DNA of 22,523 bases from an uncultured Clostridia bacterium (lineage in GTDB: Bacteria > Bacillota > Clostridia > Christensenellales > UBA1242): NCBI GenBank assembly GCA_944384475.1, contig CALWTN010000005.1:1-22523 (forward strand), in the 5' to 3' direction. Positions 14,104-22,043 of the stretch are shown here, one piece after another; positions within the stretch are counted from its first letter, which is position 1; every line of letters starts with the position of its first letter. The notes beneath the pieces were generated by a model that saw nothing but the letters and a program-made list of their open reading frames with translations, did not search any database and was not told where the DNA came from. The translations under genes were made by a program, and so were the position numbers.

Positions 14104-17100
14104 TTTCCACCTCTGCCTGTTTAATAGCATCTGAAAGTTTTACAGACACAATTTTAGAAACACCTTTCTCTTCCATTGTTACCCCAAACAACGATTCAGC
14201 ATACTCCATGGTTGGTTTTTTGTGCGTGATGAGAATAAACTGCGTGCTGTCACACAATTTTTTAAGATATTTATCCACAATTTCCACGTTGGAATCGTCA
14301 AGAGCAGCCTCAACTTCGTCAAAAAGACAGAAAGGAAGCGGTTTAATGCGCAAAATTGCAAATATCAAAGCCATCGCCGTAAGCGACTTTTCTCCGCCTG
14401 AATAAAGCGACATGTTTTGAATCTTCTTTCCCGGAGGCTGAACAAAAATTTCAACTCCACTTTCAAGCGGATTTTCTGGGTCTACAAGTTCGAGTTTAGC
14501 ATTTCCTCCTCCAAAAAGTTCTCTGAATGTGATTTTGAAACTTTCGTTGATCTTATCAAGTTCGTTTGTAAATTTTTCAATCATGATTGAAGAGAGGTCT
14601 TTGATAATCTTGGTCAAATCTTCTTCCGCCTTTTTAAGGTCATCTGACTGCGAAGAAAGAGTGTTGTATCTATCAAGCAAAGCCGAACAATCCTCGATAG
14701 CGTTGACGTTGATAGGCCCAAGAGCATTGATAGCCTTTTTAATTCTGGCAATCTCTGGCATGGCAAATTTGATGTCAAAATCAGGCCTTTTTAATTCCAA
14801 ACAATCGGTGTAAGAAAGCGAATATTCCTCATAAATGCGCTCTTGCATCGTTTCAATGTCGGTATCGACTTTTGAAAGATTCATCTCCTCTCTAAACTTC
14901 TTGTCATTTATGGCGCTGATTTGCTCCATAAGCGAAGATTTTTGTGCATCCAAATTTCTGATTTTCACACTCAGCGAAGTTTTTTCATCCTCGGTCTGAC
15001 GCTGGCGCTGAGTAAGGTTTTGAAGCTGCATCTTCGTCATACTTGATGGAGCGGCTTCAAGTTTTTGTTTGATCATTGCCTCGGCATTTTGAATGAAATC
15101 TTGATTATCTTTTAAATGTTGACTGATTAGATGCAAATTTTCATTTTGCGCGCCAATCTCATTGTCAAGCCTTAAAATATCCGATTTCACAGATGCGATA
15201 TTTGCTTTTACAGACGCAAGTTCAACCTTAACAGACGTAAGATTTGCGCTGATTTGTTCACGCTGCTTTCTTAAAGTTTCTGAAAGCGCTCTACGCTCTT
15301 CCATAACCGCATTTACATCGGTCTCGTTGCCACTTAGCGCGCTTTGCAAACGTGAGGACTTTTCAAGTTCACTGCCGATGAGCGCCAAGTTATTCTCCAC
15401 TGTTTGCTTTTCCATATTAAGCATTTTTACGTCATCTTCAAGTTCAGCCAAAGCCTCTTGTTGCGCTTCAAGCTTGGTTTTTAAAGTTGAAATTGAAATG
15501 CTGAGCGCCGAAAGAGATGCTGAGGTGGTGTCAAACTTATCTCTCTGCGTTTTATATTCCTCTTCAAGCAATTTTTTCTGTGACTCTGCGTTTTTGACAA
15601 AAGAAGAAAGTTGTTCTATCTGTTTTTTGAGAGTTTCAATTTCTCTTTCTCTGCTCATGATGCCAACGGCTTCACTCTTTCTGCTTCCGCCTGTGATAGA
15701 GCCTTGCGGATTTATAACATCACCATCAAGAGACACAATTTTGAATGCATAGCCCGTCTTCTTAGAAATTTCAATGGCGTCAATAAGTCTTTCGACAATC
15801 ACAGTTCCGCCAAGCAAGCCCCAAATCACATTGTCAATGGATTTATCAAACGAAATAAGTTCGCTTGCAATGCCAACAAACCCTCTTTCGCCTTTAATTC
15901 TGCCCACGTCCACGCTTCTTCGTTTCATTGAAGAGATTGGCAAAAAGGTTGCACGTCCAAAATTGTTGGTCTTCAAAAATTCTACAAGTTCCTTTGCGCC
16001 GTTTTCATCATAAGTGACAATGTTTTGCACAGCCGAGCCAAGCGCAACCTCTATGGCAGTTTCAAACCTTTCTGGCACTTTGATAAGCGATGCAACCACG
16101 CCAACAATATTTTTTGAAAGTGCCGAGTTTTGCGCTGCAAGTTTAAGAAGTTTTTTCACCGCATAGTTGTATCCCTCAAATTCCGCCTGCATTTCTGTAA
16201 GCAGTTTGAGCCTGTTTTCATAAACTTTAAGTTCGGTGACTTTGTTTTGTTTTTCGCCTTCAAAATCTTGAAGTTGCCTTTGCAAGAGGCTCACCTTGCC
16301 TGCAAGTGCGCCTCTTTCACTTTCCAAGCGCTCTGCTTGCGACTGTTTATCCGTCAAATCCTCCTTAACCAGCGAAATAGTTTTTTCAAGTTCCGCCTTT
16401 TTTACGCTTTCCTCGTCAAACTGTTTATTGAGGTTTTCTAAATTAGAAGACAGTAATTGTTTTTCAGCCAAAAGTTTTGAAACCGAGCTTTTAACGTCAG
16501 AAAGAGAACCAAGAGTTTGAATAAACTCCTGTTGCGATTTGCCCGCTTCAAGTTCAGTGATTTCAAGTTGTTTGGCAGCATTATTGTAAGCAATAGAAAG
16601 TTCGTCAAAACTCTTTTCTAACGCAGCAAGTTTATCGTTTAGCGCCTTTTCATCTTTAATTTTATTTTCTCTCTGCTCTGTTGCAGCATCCAAAATCTTT
16701 TGCGCATTGGTTGCATCAAGGTTAAGCCTATCATTTTCTTTTTGAGTGTATAAAATACGCTCTCTCGCCACCCTTGTTTCGCCTTCTTGTTTTTCTAAAC
16801 TTACAGTAAGTTCAAGAATTTGTGCGTGAATTTGTGAAAGCATTTTATCAAAGTTGGAAAGTTTGTCCATCGCTTCATCATACTCGTCATTTGTCGCTTT
16901 CAATTCGCCATCTCTAAGCGCCAATTCTTGACCGATTGCCGTAAGTTTTTCTCTTATTTTGTCTTTAAATTCGTTGGCATTTTCGTATTGATAGATATAA
17001 GCGTTGACTTCCAAATCTTTAAGTTGTGCTTTAAAATCGAGATATTTTTTTGCATTTTCAGCCTGTTTTTTGAGCGGCCCCATCTGTCTTTCAATTTCAG

Positions 17101-17686
17101 CGATAATGTCGCCAACTCTATCTAGATTTTGCCTTGCCTGTTCAAGTTTACGCTCTGCATCAGTCTTTTCTTTTTTATACTTAGCAATGCCCGCAGCATC
17201 TTCAAACATGGCACGTCTGCTTTCAGGCTTGCTTTCCACAATTTCAGTCACCTTGCCTTGACCGATGATTGAATAGCCGCTTTTGCCCAAGCCGCTGTTA
17301 TACAAAAGGTTGTTGATATCTCTTAAAAGACAAGTGTTTCGGTTGATTAAATATTCGCTCTCGCCCGAGCGATAAAGTTTTCTTGTGATGATGAGTTCGT
17401 CATAATCAAAATCAAAATATCTTGTGGAGTTATCAAAATGCAAAGAAACTTCGCAGTAAGAAAGACTTTTTCTTTTTTCCGTTCCATTAAAAATCACATC
17501 CTGCATGCTGTCAGCACGAAGATCTTTAACTCTCTGCTCGCCAAGCACCCAACGAATAGCATCGGCAACGTTGCTCTTGCCACAACCGTTTGGCCCAACG
17601 ATGGCAGTAAAGCCATCACTAAAATCAATAACCGTTTTGTCGGCAAAGGATTTAAACCCCGCCATTTCAATCTTTTTTAAAATCAT
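14090..17686 (-). CDS. smc: Chromosome segregation protein SMC
   Basis: SMC is the condensin ATPase that compacts and helps segregate the chromosome with ScpA and ScpB, which are not in this window. The 1198-aa length is normal. Walker A is GPNGCGKS (31-38). The ABC signature is YSGGEKS (SGGE at about 1096-1099) and Walker B is CLFDEVEAALDD (about 1120-1131). Two long coiled coils flank a hinge at about residues 500-660 (KNIVGVVASLIKVP, GRATFLPISSMKRR, GGTVIVERL). The start ATG has AAAGGG 5 nt upstream, 14 nt after the rnc stop. The order rnc-smc-ftsY is the conserved Bacillota arrangement. Confidence 0.98.
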   Translation of the reverse strand: MILKKIEMAGFKSFADKTVIDFSDGFTAIVGPNGCGKSNVADAIRWVLGEQRVKDLRADSMQDVIFNGTEKRKSLSYCEVSLHFDNSTRYFDFDYDELIITRKLYRSGESEYLINRNTCLLRDINNLLYNSGLGKSGYSIIGQGKVTEIVESKPESRRAMFEDAAGIAKYKKEKTDAERKLEQARQNLDRVGDIIAEIERQMGPLKKQAENAKKYLDFKAQLKDLEVNAYIYQYENANEFKDKIREKLTAIGQELALRDGELKATNDEYDEAMDKLSNFDKMLSQIHAQILELTVSLEKQEGETRVARERILYTQKENDRLNLDATNAQKILDAATEQRENKIKDEKALNDKLAALEKSFDELSIAYNNAAKQLEITELEAGKSQQEFIQTLGSLSDVKSSVSKLLAEKQLLSSNLENLNKQFDEESVKKAELEKTISLVKEDLTDKQSQAERLESERGALAGKVSLLQRQLQDFEGEKQNKVTELKVYENRLKLLTEMQAEFEGYNYAVKKLLKLAAQNSALSKNIVGVVASLIKVPERFETAIEVALGSAVQNIVTYDENGAKELVEFLKTNNFGRATFLPISSMKRRSVDVGRIKGERGFVGIASELISFDKSIDNVIWGLLGGTVIVERLIDAIEISKKTGYAFKIVSLDGDVINPQGSITGGSRKSEAVGIMSREREIETLKKQIEQLSSFVKNAESQKKLLEEEYKTQRDKFDTTSASLSALSISISTLKTKLEAQQEALAELEDDVKMLNMEKQTVENNLALIGSELEKSSRLQSALSGNETDVNAVMEERRALSETLRKQREQISANLTSVKVELASVKANIASVKSDILRLDNEIGAQNENLHLISQHLKDNQDFIQNAEAMIKQKLEAAPSSMTKMQLQNLTQRQRQTEDEKTSLSVKIRNLDAQKSSLMEQISAINDKKFREEMNLSKVDTDIETMQERIYEEYSLSYTDCLELKRPDFDIKFAMPEIARIKKAINALGPINVNAIEDCSALLDRYNTLSSQSDDLKKAEEDLTKIIKDLSSIMIEKFTNELDKINESFKITFRELFGGGNAKLELVDPENPLESGVEIFVQPPGKKIQNMSLYSGGEKSLTAMALIFAILRIKPLPFCLFDEVEAALDDSNVEIVDKYLKKLCDSTQFILITHKKPTMEYAESLFGVTMEEKGVSKIVSVKLSDAIKQAEVENGAV

Positions 17687-17700
17687 CTTTTTCCCTTTGT

Positions 17701-18330
17701 TTATTCCTTGAATAAAATTTTAATCGCTTTTTGAGCGCAATTTTGCTCCGCCGAAGTTTTATCTTCTCCCTCTGCCGAAGCAATCAAATCTTCATCCATA
17801 TAAAATGAAGAATAAAAGCCTTTTTCTGTTTTGACGGTGTCATATTTTATCGCACACTTAAAGCCCGCTTGCACCAATTCTTGAAGTTTGCTTTTGTAGT
17901 TGGTGTCTTTAACCGAATCAAACTTTTCAAGTTCAAAATTTCTCTCGATAAATCTCTTAGCTTCTTCAAGAGAACTATCGAGATAAATTGCCGCAATGAT
18001 AGCCTCGATTATATCCGCCTTCACCGCTTTTGGAAGTTGCCCAGACATACTTTTGCCCTTTATTACATTTTCGGCTAGATTAAGTTTATCAAAAACCTGA
18101 CAAAGATAACTTTCCGAAACGTAGTGGCTGCGCATGACAGTTAAAAACCCCTCGTCCTTATCGCAATTTTTGAAAAGATAATCGCCTACCAAAAAATCTA
18201 AAATGCTGTCGCCGAGAAACTCCAAGCGTTCATAGTTATTTGGTGATTTGGAAGCATGTGTCAGCGCCCTTTTTATAAGGCTTTGATTTTTAAACTTAAC
18301 TTTAATCTTTTCTTCAAGCGTTTGAGCCAC
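17701..18330 (-). CDS. rnc: Ribonuclease III
   Basis: RNase III cuts double-stranded RNA in rRNA and mRNA processing. From the GTG at 18330 (GGAGG 6 nt upstream) it is 209 aa, slightly shorter than the usual 220-240. The catalytic signature ERLEFLGDSILDFLVGDYLF and the second acidic motif KADIIEAIIAAIYLD are intact. The C-terminal dsRNA-binding domain begins at NYKSKLQELVQ and ends with the usual KTSAEQNCAQKAIKIL. The start and its ribosome binding site lie inside the last codons of plsX (17-nt overlap). Earlier in-frame codons would extend into plsX without support. acpP, often found between plsX and rnc, is absent. Confidence 0.96.
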   Translation of the reverse strand: MAQTLEEKIKVKFKNQSLIKRALTHASKSPNNYERLEFLGDSILDFLVGDYLFKNCDKDEGFLTVMRSHYVSESYLCQVFDKLNLAENVIKGKSMSGQLPKAVKADIIEAIIAAIYLDSSLEEAKRFIERNFELEKFDSVKDTNYKSKLQELVQAGFKCAIKYDTVKTEKGFYSSFYMDEDLIASAEGEDKTSAEQNCAQKAIKILFKE

Positions 18331-19327
18331 TTGCCACCTCCAACGCTTTTCCAATCTTTTCGATAAGTTTGTTTTGATGCAGTAAAATTGCTTGGTCAAT
18401 AGATGAAGCGATGTTGTTTCGGTTTGACGAGCCATGGTTTTTCATAACCAGCTTTTTGCAACCTAAAAACGGAGATCCGCCATGCTTGCCCAAAACATCA
18501 ATTCTGCCTTTAAGCTCCTTAAAGGTTTTTGACATAAACAGTGCACCAATCTTGCTGGAAAGATGCGACTTAATAGAACGTTTTAACAGTGAAAGCACCG
18601 CCAAAACAGCACCTTCTGAGGCTTTCAGCAGCACATTGCCTGCAAACCCTTCTGCAACCATAACATCTACACTGCCAGACATATATTCTCTCGCCTCAAC
18701 ATTGCCAATAAAATTGACAGGCGCTTGCTTTAAAAGCGGATAGGCCTCTTTTGTAAGTTCGTTGCCTTTATGCTCCTCTGTGCCATTTGAAAGCAGCCCA
18801 ACTTTTGGATCTTCTTTTCCATATAAAATTGAATAATAGGCACTTCCCATAAGTGCGAAATGTTGAAGATTGATTGGCTTGCAATCGACGTTAGCACCGC
18901 TGTCAATCAGCAGAACGTCTTTATTTGGCAATTTTGTTGGCAAAATAGGCGCAAGAGCAGGCCTTGAAATGCCTTTAATTCTGCCAATTTTCATGATAGC
19001 GCCAGTCAAAATTGCGCCAGTAGAACCAGCAGAAACCATTGCGATTGCATCCTCATCGTTTTTCAAAATGTCAAAAGCCTTAACAAGCGAGGAATTTTCT
19101 TTATTCCTAATCGCCTCAGTTGGCATATCATCATTGGTTATGATTTCTGGCGCATCTACTATTGTAAATTTTCCGCCATCTCTACTATTCAAAATGCTTT
19201 CAATTTTTTGTTTGTCGCCGCACAAAACAAAGTCGACGTCCGCATGTTTTTGCGCACCAAGCAGCACGCCTTCTATAATCTCCTTTGGGGCATTATCTCC
19301 ACCAAAAGCATCAATAACAATTTTCAT
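18314..19327 (-). CDS. plsX: Phosphate acyltransferase PlsX
   Basis: PlsX makes acyl-phosphate from acyl-ACP, the first step toward phosphatidic acid with PlsY. The 337-aa product has the expected N-terminus MKIVIDAFGGDNAPKEII. Internal blocks include VSAGSTGAILTGAIMKIGRI, RPALAPILPT, LLIDSGANVDCKP, LLSNGTEEHKGNEL and VAEGFAGNVLLKASEG, all typical of the family. The ATG has a modest GCGAGG 6 nt upstream. The gene follows rpmF across a terminator, so it probably has a promoter in the 164-nt gap, but none stands out. It overlaps rnc by 17 nt. Confidence 0.96.
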   Translation of the reverse strand: MKIVIDAFGGDNAPKEIIEGVLLGAQKHADVDFVLCGDKQKIESILNSRDGGKFTIVDAPEIITNDDMPTEAIRNKENSSLVKAFDILKNDEDAIAMVSAGSTGAILTGAIMKIGRIKGISRPALAPILPTKLPNKDVLLIDSGANVDCKPINLQHFALMGSAYYSILYGKEDPKVGLLSNGTEEHKGNELTKEAYPLLKQAPVNFIGNVEAREYMSGSVDVMVAEGFAGNVLLKASEGAVLAVLSLLKRSIKSHLSSKIGALFMSKTFKELKGRIDVLGKHGGSPFLGCKKLVMKNHGSSNRNNIASSIDQAILLHQNKLIEKIGKALEVASGSNA

Positions 19328-19370
19328 TTCAAGCCTCGCTTTTAATAAATCATATATAGTCTAACAAAAT

Positions 19371-19405
19371 AAAAAAAATAAGTAAAGCAAATTTTACTTA
19401 TTTTT
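19371..19405 (-). terminator. Intrinsic terminator after rpmF
   Basis: On the minus strand AAATAAGTAAA, loop ATTTGC, TTTACTTATTT (19403-19376) form an 11-bp perfect stem followed by T residues. It lies 87 nt past the rpmF stop and about 44 nt before plsX. Confidence 0.75.
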
Positions 19406-19443
19406 ACAAACCTGTTTTTGAATTAAATATGTGGTAAAAAACA

Positions 19444-19482
19444 ATATATTGTGGCTATTATGACATACAACCACAAATATAT
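19444..19482. repeat. Inverted repeat in the rpmF-plsX gap
   Basis: ATATATTGTGG (19444-19454) faces CCACAAATATAT (19471-19482), complementary except for one bulged base, around a 16-nt loop. It lies 10 nt past rpmF and upstream of the clear terminator. It could be a first weak transcription-stop hairpin or an mRNA-end stabiliser; nothing identifies it as an operator. Confidence 0.6.
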
Positions 19483-19491
19483 AGTATTATG

Positions 19492-19686
19492 TTATTTCTT
19501 TTTATTTTTTTCAACATCTATAACAGTTTGGTTTTTATATGTTCCGCATTTTTTGCAAGCAGTGTGAGGTGCTTTTAATTCGTGGCATTGTGGGCATTCA
19601 ACTAGTGTTGGAGCCGTAGCCTTAAAATTAGCGGAATTTCTTGAATTTCTTCTTGCTTTTGAAACTTTACCCTTTGGAACAGCCAT
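19492..19686 (-). CDS. rpmF: 50S ribosomal protein L32
   Basis: This 64-aa basic protein of the large ribosomal subunit begins MAVPKGKVSKARRNSRNS, the standard L32 start. It keeps the four-cysteine zinc ribbon CPQC (after VE) and CKKC before GTYK. A strong ribosome binding site (AAGGAGG, 6 nt upstream) and a perfect-consensus promoter drive it. A DUF177/YceD gene usually precedes rpmF in Bacillota; here rpmF follows ackA directly. Confidence 0.98.
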   Translation of the reverse strand: MAVPKGKVSKARRNSRNSANFKATAPTLVECPQCHELKAPHTACKKCGTYKNQTVIDVEKNKKK

Positions 19687-19719
19687 GATTTCCTCCTTAA
19701 AATTTATAAGTTCTTTTCA

Positions 19720-19748
19720 ATTATATTTATTTCGACCTTATTTGTCAA
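19720..19748 (-). promoter_or_regulatory. Perfect-consensus sigma-A promoter of rpmF
   Basis: TTGACA (19748-19743), 17-nt spacer, TATAAT (19725-19720). Both hexamers are exact, as expected for a highly expressed ribosomal protein gene. It lies in the 82-nt gap between ackA and rpmF. Confidence 0.9.
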
Positions 19749-19768
19749 GCAAATTAACAAACTTGTTG

Positions 19769-20968
19769 TTATAATTTGGCAATTTGTTTTGTGTCTCGTG
19801 CTATCAAAAGCTCTTCATTGGTTGGAATTCTGTAAACTTTTATTTTAGATTTTGCTGTTGAAAGCTCTTCAGCCGTGCCTCTTGGCAGATGCCTGTTTCT
19901 CTCTTTGTCGAAATCTACCCCTATATATGCCAGACCTTCCAAAATCTTTTCACGAACCAAATCGTCATTCTCACCTACTCCTGCTGTGAAAACTATCGCA
20001 TCAGCGCCACCCAAAACAGCAAGCATAGCCCCTATGTGCTTTAAAATACGATAGCAATACATCTCCAAAGCAAGTTCAGCACGCTTATTGCCTTTTTTAA
20101 TTGCCTCTTCAAGCTCTCTCATATCACTTGAAACGCCTGAAATACCAAGCACTCCGCCTTCTTTGTTAAGATAATTAACCATCTCAGCAGCAGTTTTGCC
20201 TTTTTTCTCAGCCAAGAATGAAACAACCGTAGGATCGATGTCGCCCGACCTTGAACCCATCATCACTCCTTCAAGTGGCGTAAAGCCCATGGTTGTGTCA
20301 GTGCTTTTGCCGTCTTTAATTGCTGTGATTGACGAGCCGTTGCCAATGTGGCAAGAAACAATTTTGATTTCTTGCGGTTTTTTGCCCATCACTTTTGCGG
20401 TTTCAGCCAAAATATACCTGTGACTAGTGCCATGAAAACCATATTTGCGAACATGATATTTTTGATAGTCTTCATACTTAATGCCATACATAAAAGCTTT
20501 CTCAGGCATCGTTGCATGAAAAGCGGTGTCAAAAACGACAACCTGTGGAGTGGACGGCATAACCTTTCTGCATCCAACCATACCTGCAATATTTGCCTCT
20601 GCATGAAGTGGCGAAATATCTTTTGTTTGTTTAAGATTTTCAATCACTTCGTCTGTAATCAGCACGCTTTCGCTGTAAAGCCAACCGCCCTGCACGCACC
20701 TATGCCCTACCGCTGCCACTTCGTCAAAGCTGTTTATAACCTTCAATTCGCTGTTTACAAGCATATCAAGCACAACTTCCAACGCTTGTGTATGATCTTT
20801 CATAGGCAGGTGTTTAACAAGCTCTTTGCCTTTGGCTTTATATTCAATAAATGGATCTGCAAGCCCTATCATATGGCAAGTCCCTTTTGCGATTACGCTT
20901 TCATCATCCATTTCAAAAAGTTGAAATTTGATTGAAGAGCTTCCTGCGTTTATAATTAATATTTTCAT
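19769..20968 (-). CDS. ackA: Acetate kinase
   Basis: AckA transfers the phosphate of acetyl-phosphate to ADP, giving acetate and ATP. From the ATG at 20968 (AAAGGAG upstream) it is 399 aa, the usual length. Visible motifs are ILIINAGSSSIKFQLFEM at the start, RKYGFHGTSHRYI, SCHIGNGSSITAIKDGKS, DTTMGFTPLEGVMMGSRSGD and VFTAGVGEND. The start overlaps the pta stop as ATGA, so the two are coupled and form the acetate fermentation pair. Confidence 0.98.
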   Translation of the reverse strand: MKILIINAGSSSIKFQLFEMDDESVIAKGTCHMIGLADPFIEYKAKGKELVKHLPMKDHTQALEVVLDMLVNSELKVINSFDEVAAVGHRCVQGGWLYSESVLITDEVIENLKQTKDISPLHAEANIAGMVGCRKVMPSTPQVVVFDTAFHATMPEKAFMYGIKYEDYQKYHVRKYGFHGTSHRYILAETAKVMGKKPQEIKIVSCHIGNGSSITAIKDGKSTDTTMGFTPLEGVMMGSRSGDIDPTVVSFLAEKKGKTAAEMVNYLNKEGGVLGISGVSSDMRELEEAIKKGNKRAELALEMYCYRILKHIGAMLAVLGGADAIVFTAGVGENDDLVREKILEGLAYIGVDFDKERNRHLPRGTAEELSTAKSKIKVYRIPTNEELLIARDTKQIAKL

Positions 20969-21948
20969 TTTATCTCCTTTGCTTGAAGTGCGGTTATTGC
21001 ACTCAAAATAACTATATCTTGCACGCTGCAACCTCTTGAAAGATCGTTGACAGGTTTTTTCAAGCCTTGCAAAATTGGGCCGATTGCATTCAATCCTCCA
21101 AACATTTGCATTGCTTTGTAGGTTATATTTCCAGAATTGAGATCTGGGAAAATCAAAATGTTGGCGTTGCCTTGAATTGGGCTGTTTGGCGCTTTTTGTT
21201 TTGCAACATCGCTTCTCAGTGCGGCATCAAGCTGAAATTCTCCGTCACTGACAACCGCAGGCCTTGAAAACTTTTCGGCAGCCTTTCTAACCTTATCCAC
21301 CATTTCGCTTTTTGCACTACCCTTTGTGGAATAGGACAAAAAGGCAACGTTCATCTCTTGCAAACCAAGCAGTTTTGCCGTGTCGATTGTTTGATCGGCA
21401 ATCAAAGCAAGTTGTTCGGCAGTCGGATTTACATTGAACCCGCAATCTGAAAGCATATACGCCTTGCCTTTTGAAAATTTATTTTTCCCAAAAACAAGAA
21501 AGCATGATGAAGCAAGAGTGTTTTTTCGCCCTGTTTTGATAATTTGCAAAGCAGGTTTTATAGTCGTTGCGCTTGAGCACTCTGCGCCCGCCACCATTCC
21601 ATCAGCGACATTTAAATCTACAAGCAGTGTGGCAAAATAGTAAGGATCTTGCACCAGCGCCTCTGCTTGTTGCAAGGTCATGCCCTTATCTTTGCGTTTA
21701 AGATACAAATGCTTTGCAAGTTTATCTTTGTATGGATATGTTTTAGGATTGAGAATTGTAAAATTTAAAAGCTGCTTATCTCTGATCACCAAACTGCTTT
21801 CGTCACCCACCAAAATGACATTGCAAATTTTCTTCTTGCGCAAAATTTTTACAGCCTGAATGGTTCTGTCGCTAAATCCTGCCTCTGGAAAAATTATCGT
21901 TTTGTTTTTGCTTTTAGCACGTGCTAACACTTGTTTTATATCAAACAT
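20965..21948 (-). CDS. pta: Phosphate acetyltransferase
   Basis: Pta converts acetyl-CoA and phosphate to acetyl-phosphate and CoA. It is 327 aa, the short clostridial form with only the catalytic PTA_PTB domain. Typical blocks are KTIIFPEAGFSDRTIQAVKI, VADGMVAGAECSSATTIKPA, SDCGFNVNPTAEQLALIA, SDGEFQLDAAL, ANILIFPDLNSGNITYKAMQ and GPILQGLKKPVNDLSRGCS. The ribosome binding site AAAGGA lies within a hairpin right before the ATG. Its promoter faces ylbJ. Confidence 0.97.
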   Translation of the reverse strand: MFDIKQVLARAKSKNKTIIFPEAGFSDRTIQAVKILRKKKICNVILVGDESSLVIRDKQLLNFTILNPKTYPYKDKLAKHLYLKRKDKGMTLQQAEALVQDPYYFATLLVDLNVADGMVAGAECSSATTIKPALQIIKTGRKNTLASSCFLVFGKNKFSKGKAYMLSDCGFNVNPTAEQLALIADQTIDTAKLLGLQEMNVAFLSYSTKGSAKSEMVDKVRKAAEKFSRPAVVSDGEFQLDAALRSDVAKQKAPNSPIQGNANILIFPDLNSGNITYKAMQMFGGLNAIGPILQGLKKPVNDLSRGCSVQDIVILSAITALQAKEIK

Positions 21949-21990
21949 AAAAGGCGTTCCTTTTAAGACTAATTATTCTTTTATTAAGTC
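21949..21990 (-). promoter_or_regulatory. Structured 42-nt leader of pta-ackA
   Basis: From the predicted start at 21990 the leader opens with GACTTAAT...ATTAGTC, which can pair as a 5'-terminal stem-loop. It closes with TAAAAGG-AACG-CCTTTTA, a 7-bp hairpin that contains the ribosome binding site and ends at the ATG. The fold was judged by eye. Confidence 0.5.
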
Positions 21991-21996
21991 TTTTTT

Positions 21997-22026
21997 AGTA
22001 TATATAAATTGTCGAAGTTCTGTCAA
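21997..22026 (-). promoter_or_regulatory. Promoter of pta-ackA
   Basis: TTGACA (22026-22021) and TATACT (22002-21997) are separated by 18 nt in the divergent gap between pta and ylbJ. The alternating TATATATA over the -10 is self-complementary, so it could also serve a -10 for ylbJ on the other strand. Confidence 0.75.
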
Positions 22027-22043
22027 ATGCTTTAGAGGTGTTT

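Noticed and set aside
15162..15752. A 196-codon plus-strand frame inside smc
   Set aside because: It is antisense to intact SMC coiled-coil coding, and its Ser/Leu-rich composition is the usual shadow of a Lys/Glu/Gln-rich gene.
18331..18435. RNase III extended upstream into plsX
   Set aside because: The extra residues are not RNase III-like, overlap plsX coding, and the GTG at 18330 has an excellent ribosome binding site.
19444..19482. Operator for a regulator of plsX
   Set aside because: The inverted repeat lies before the rpmF terminator and far from plsX, has a 16-nt loop and a bulge, and no promoter overlaps it.
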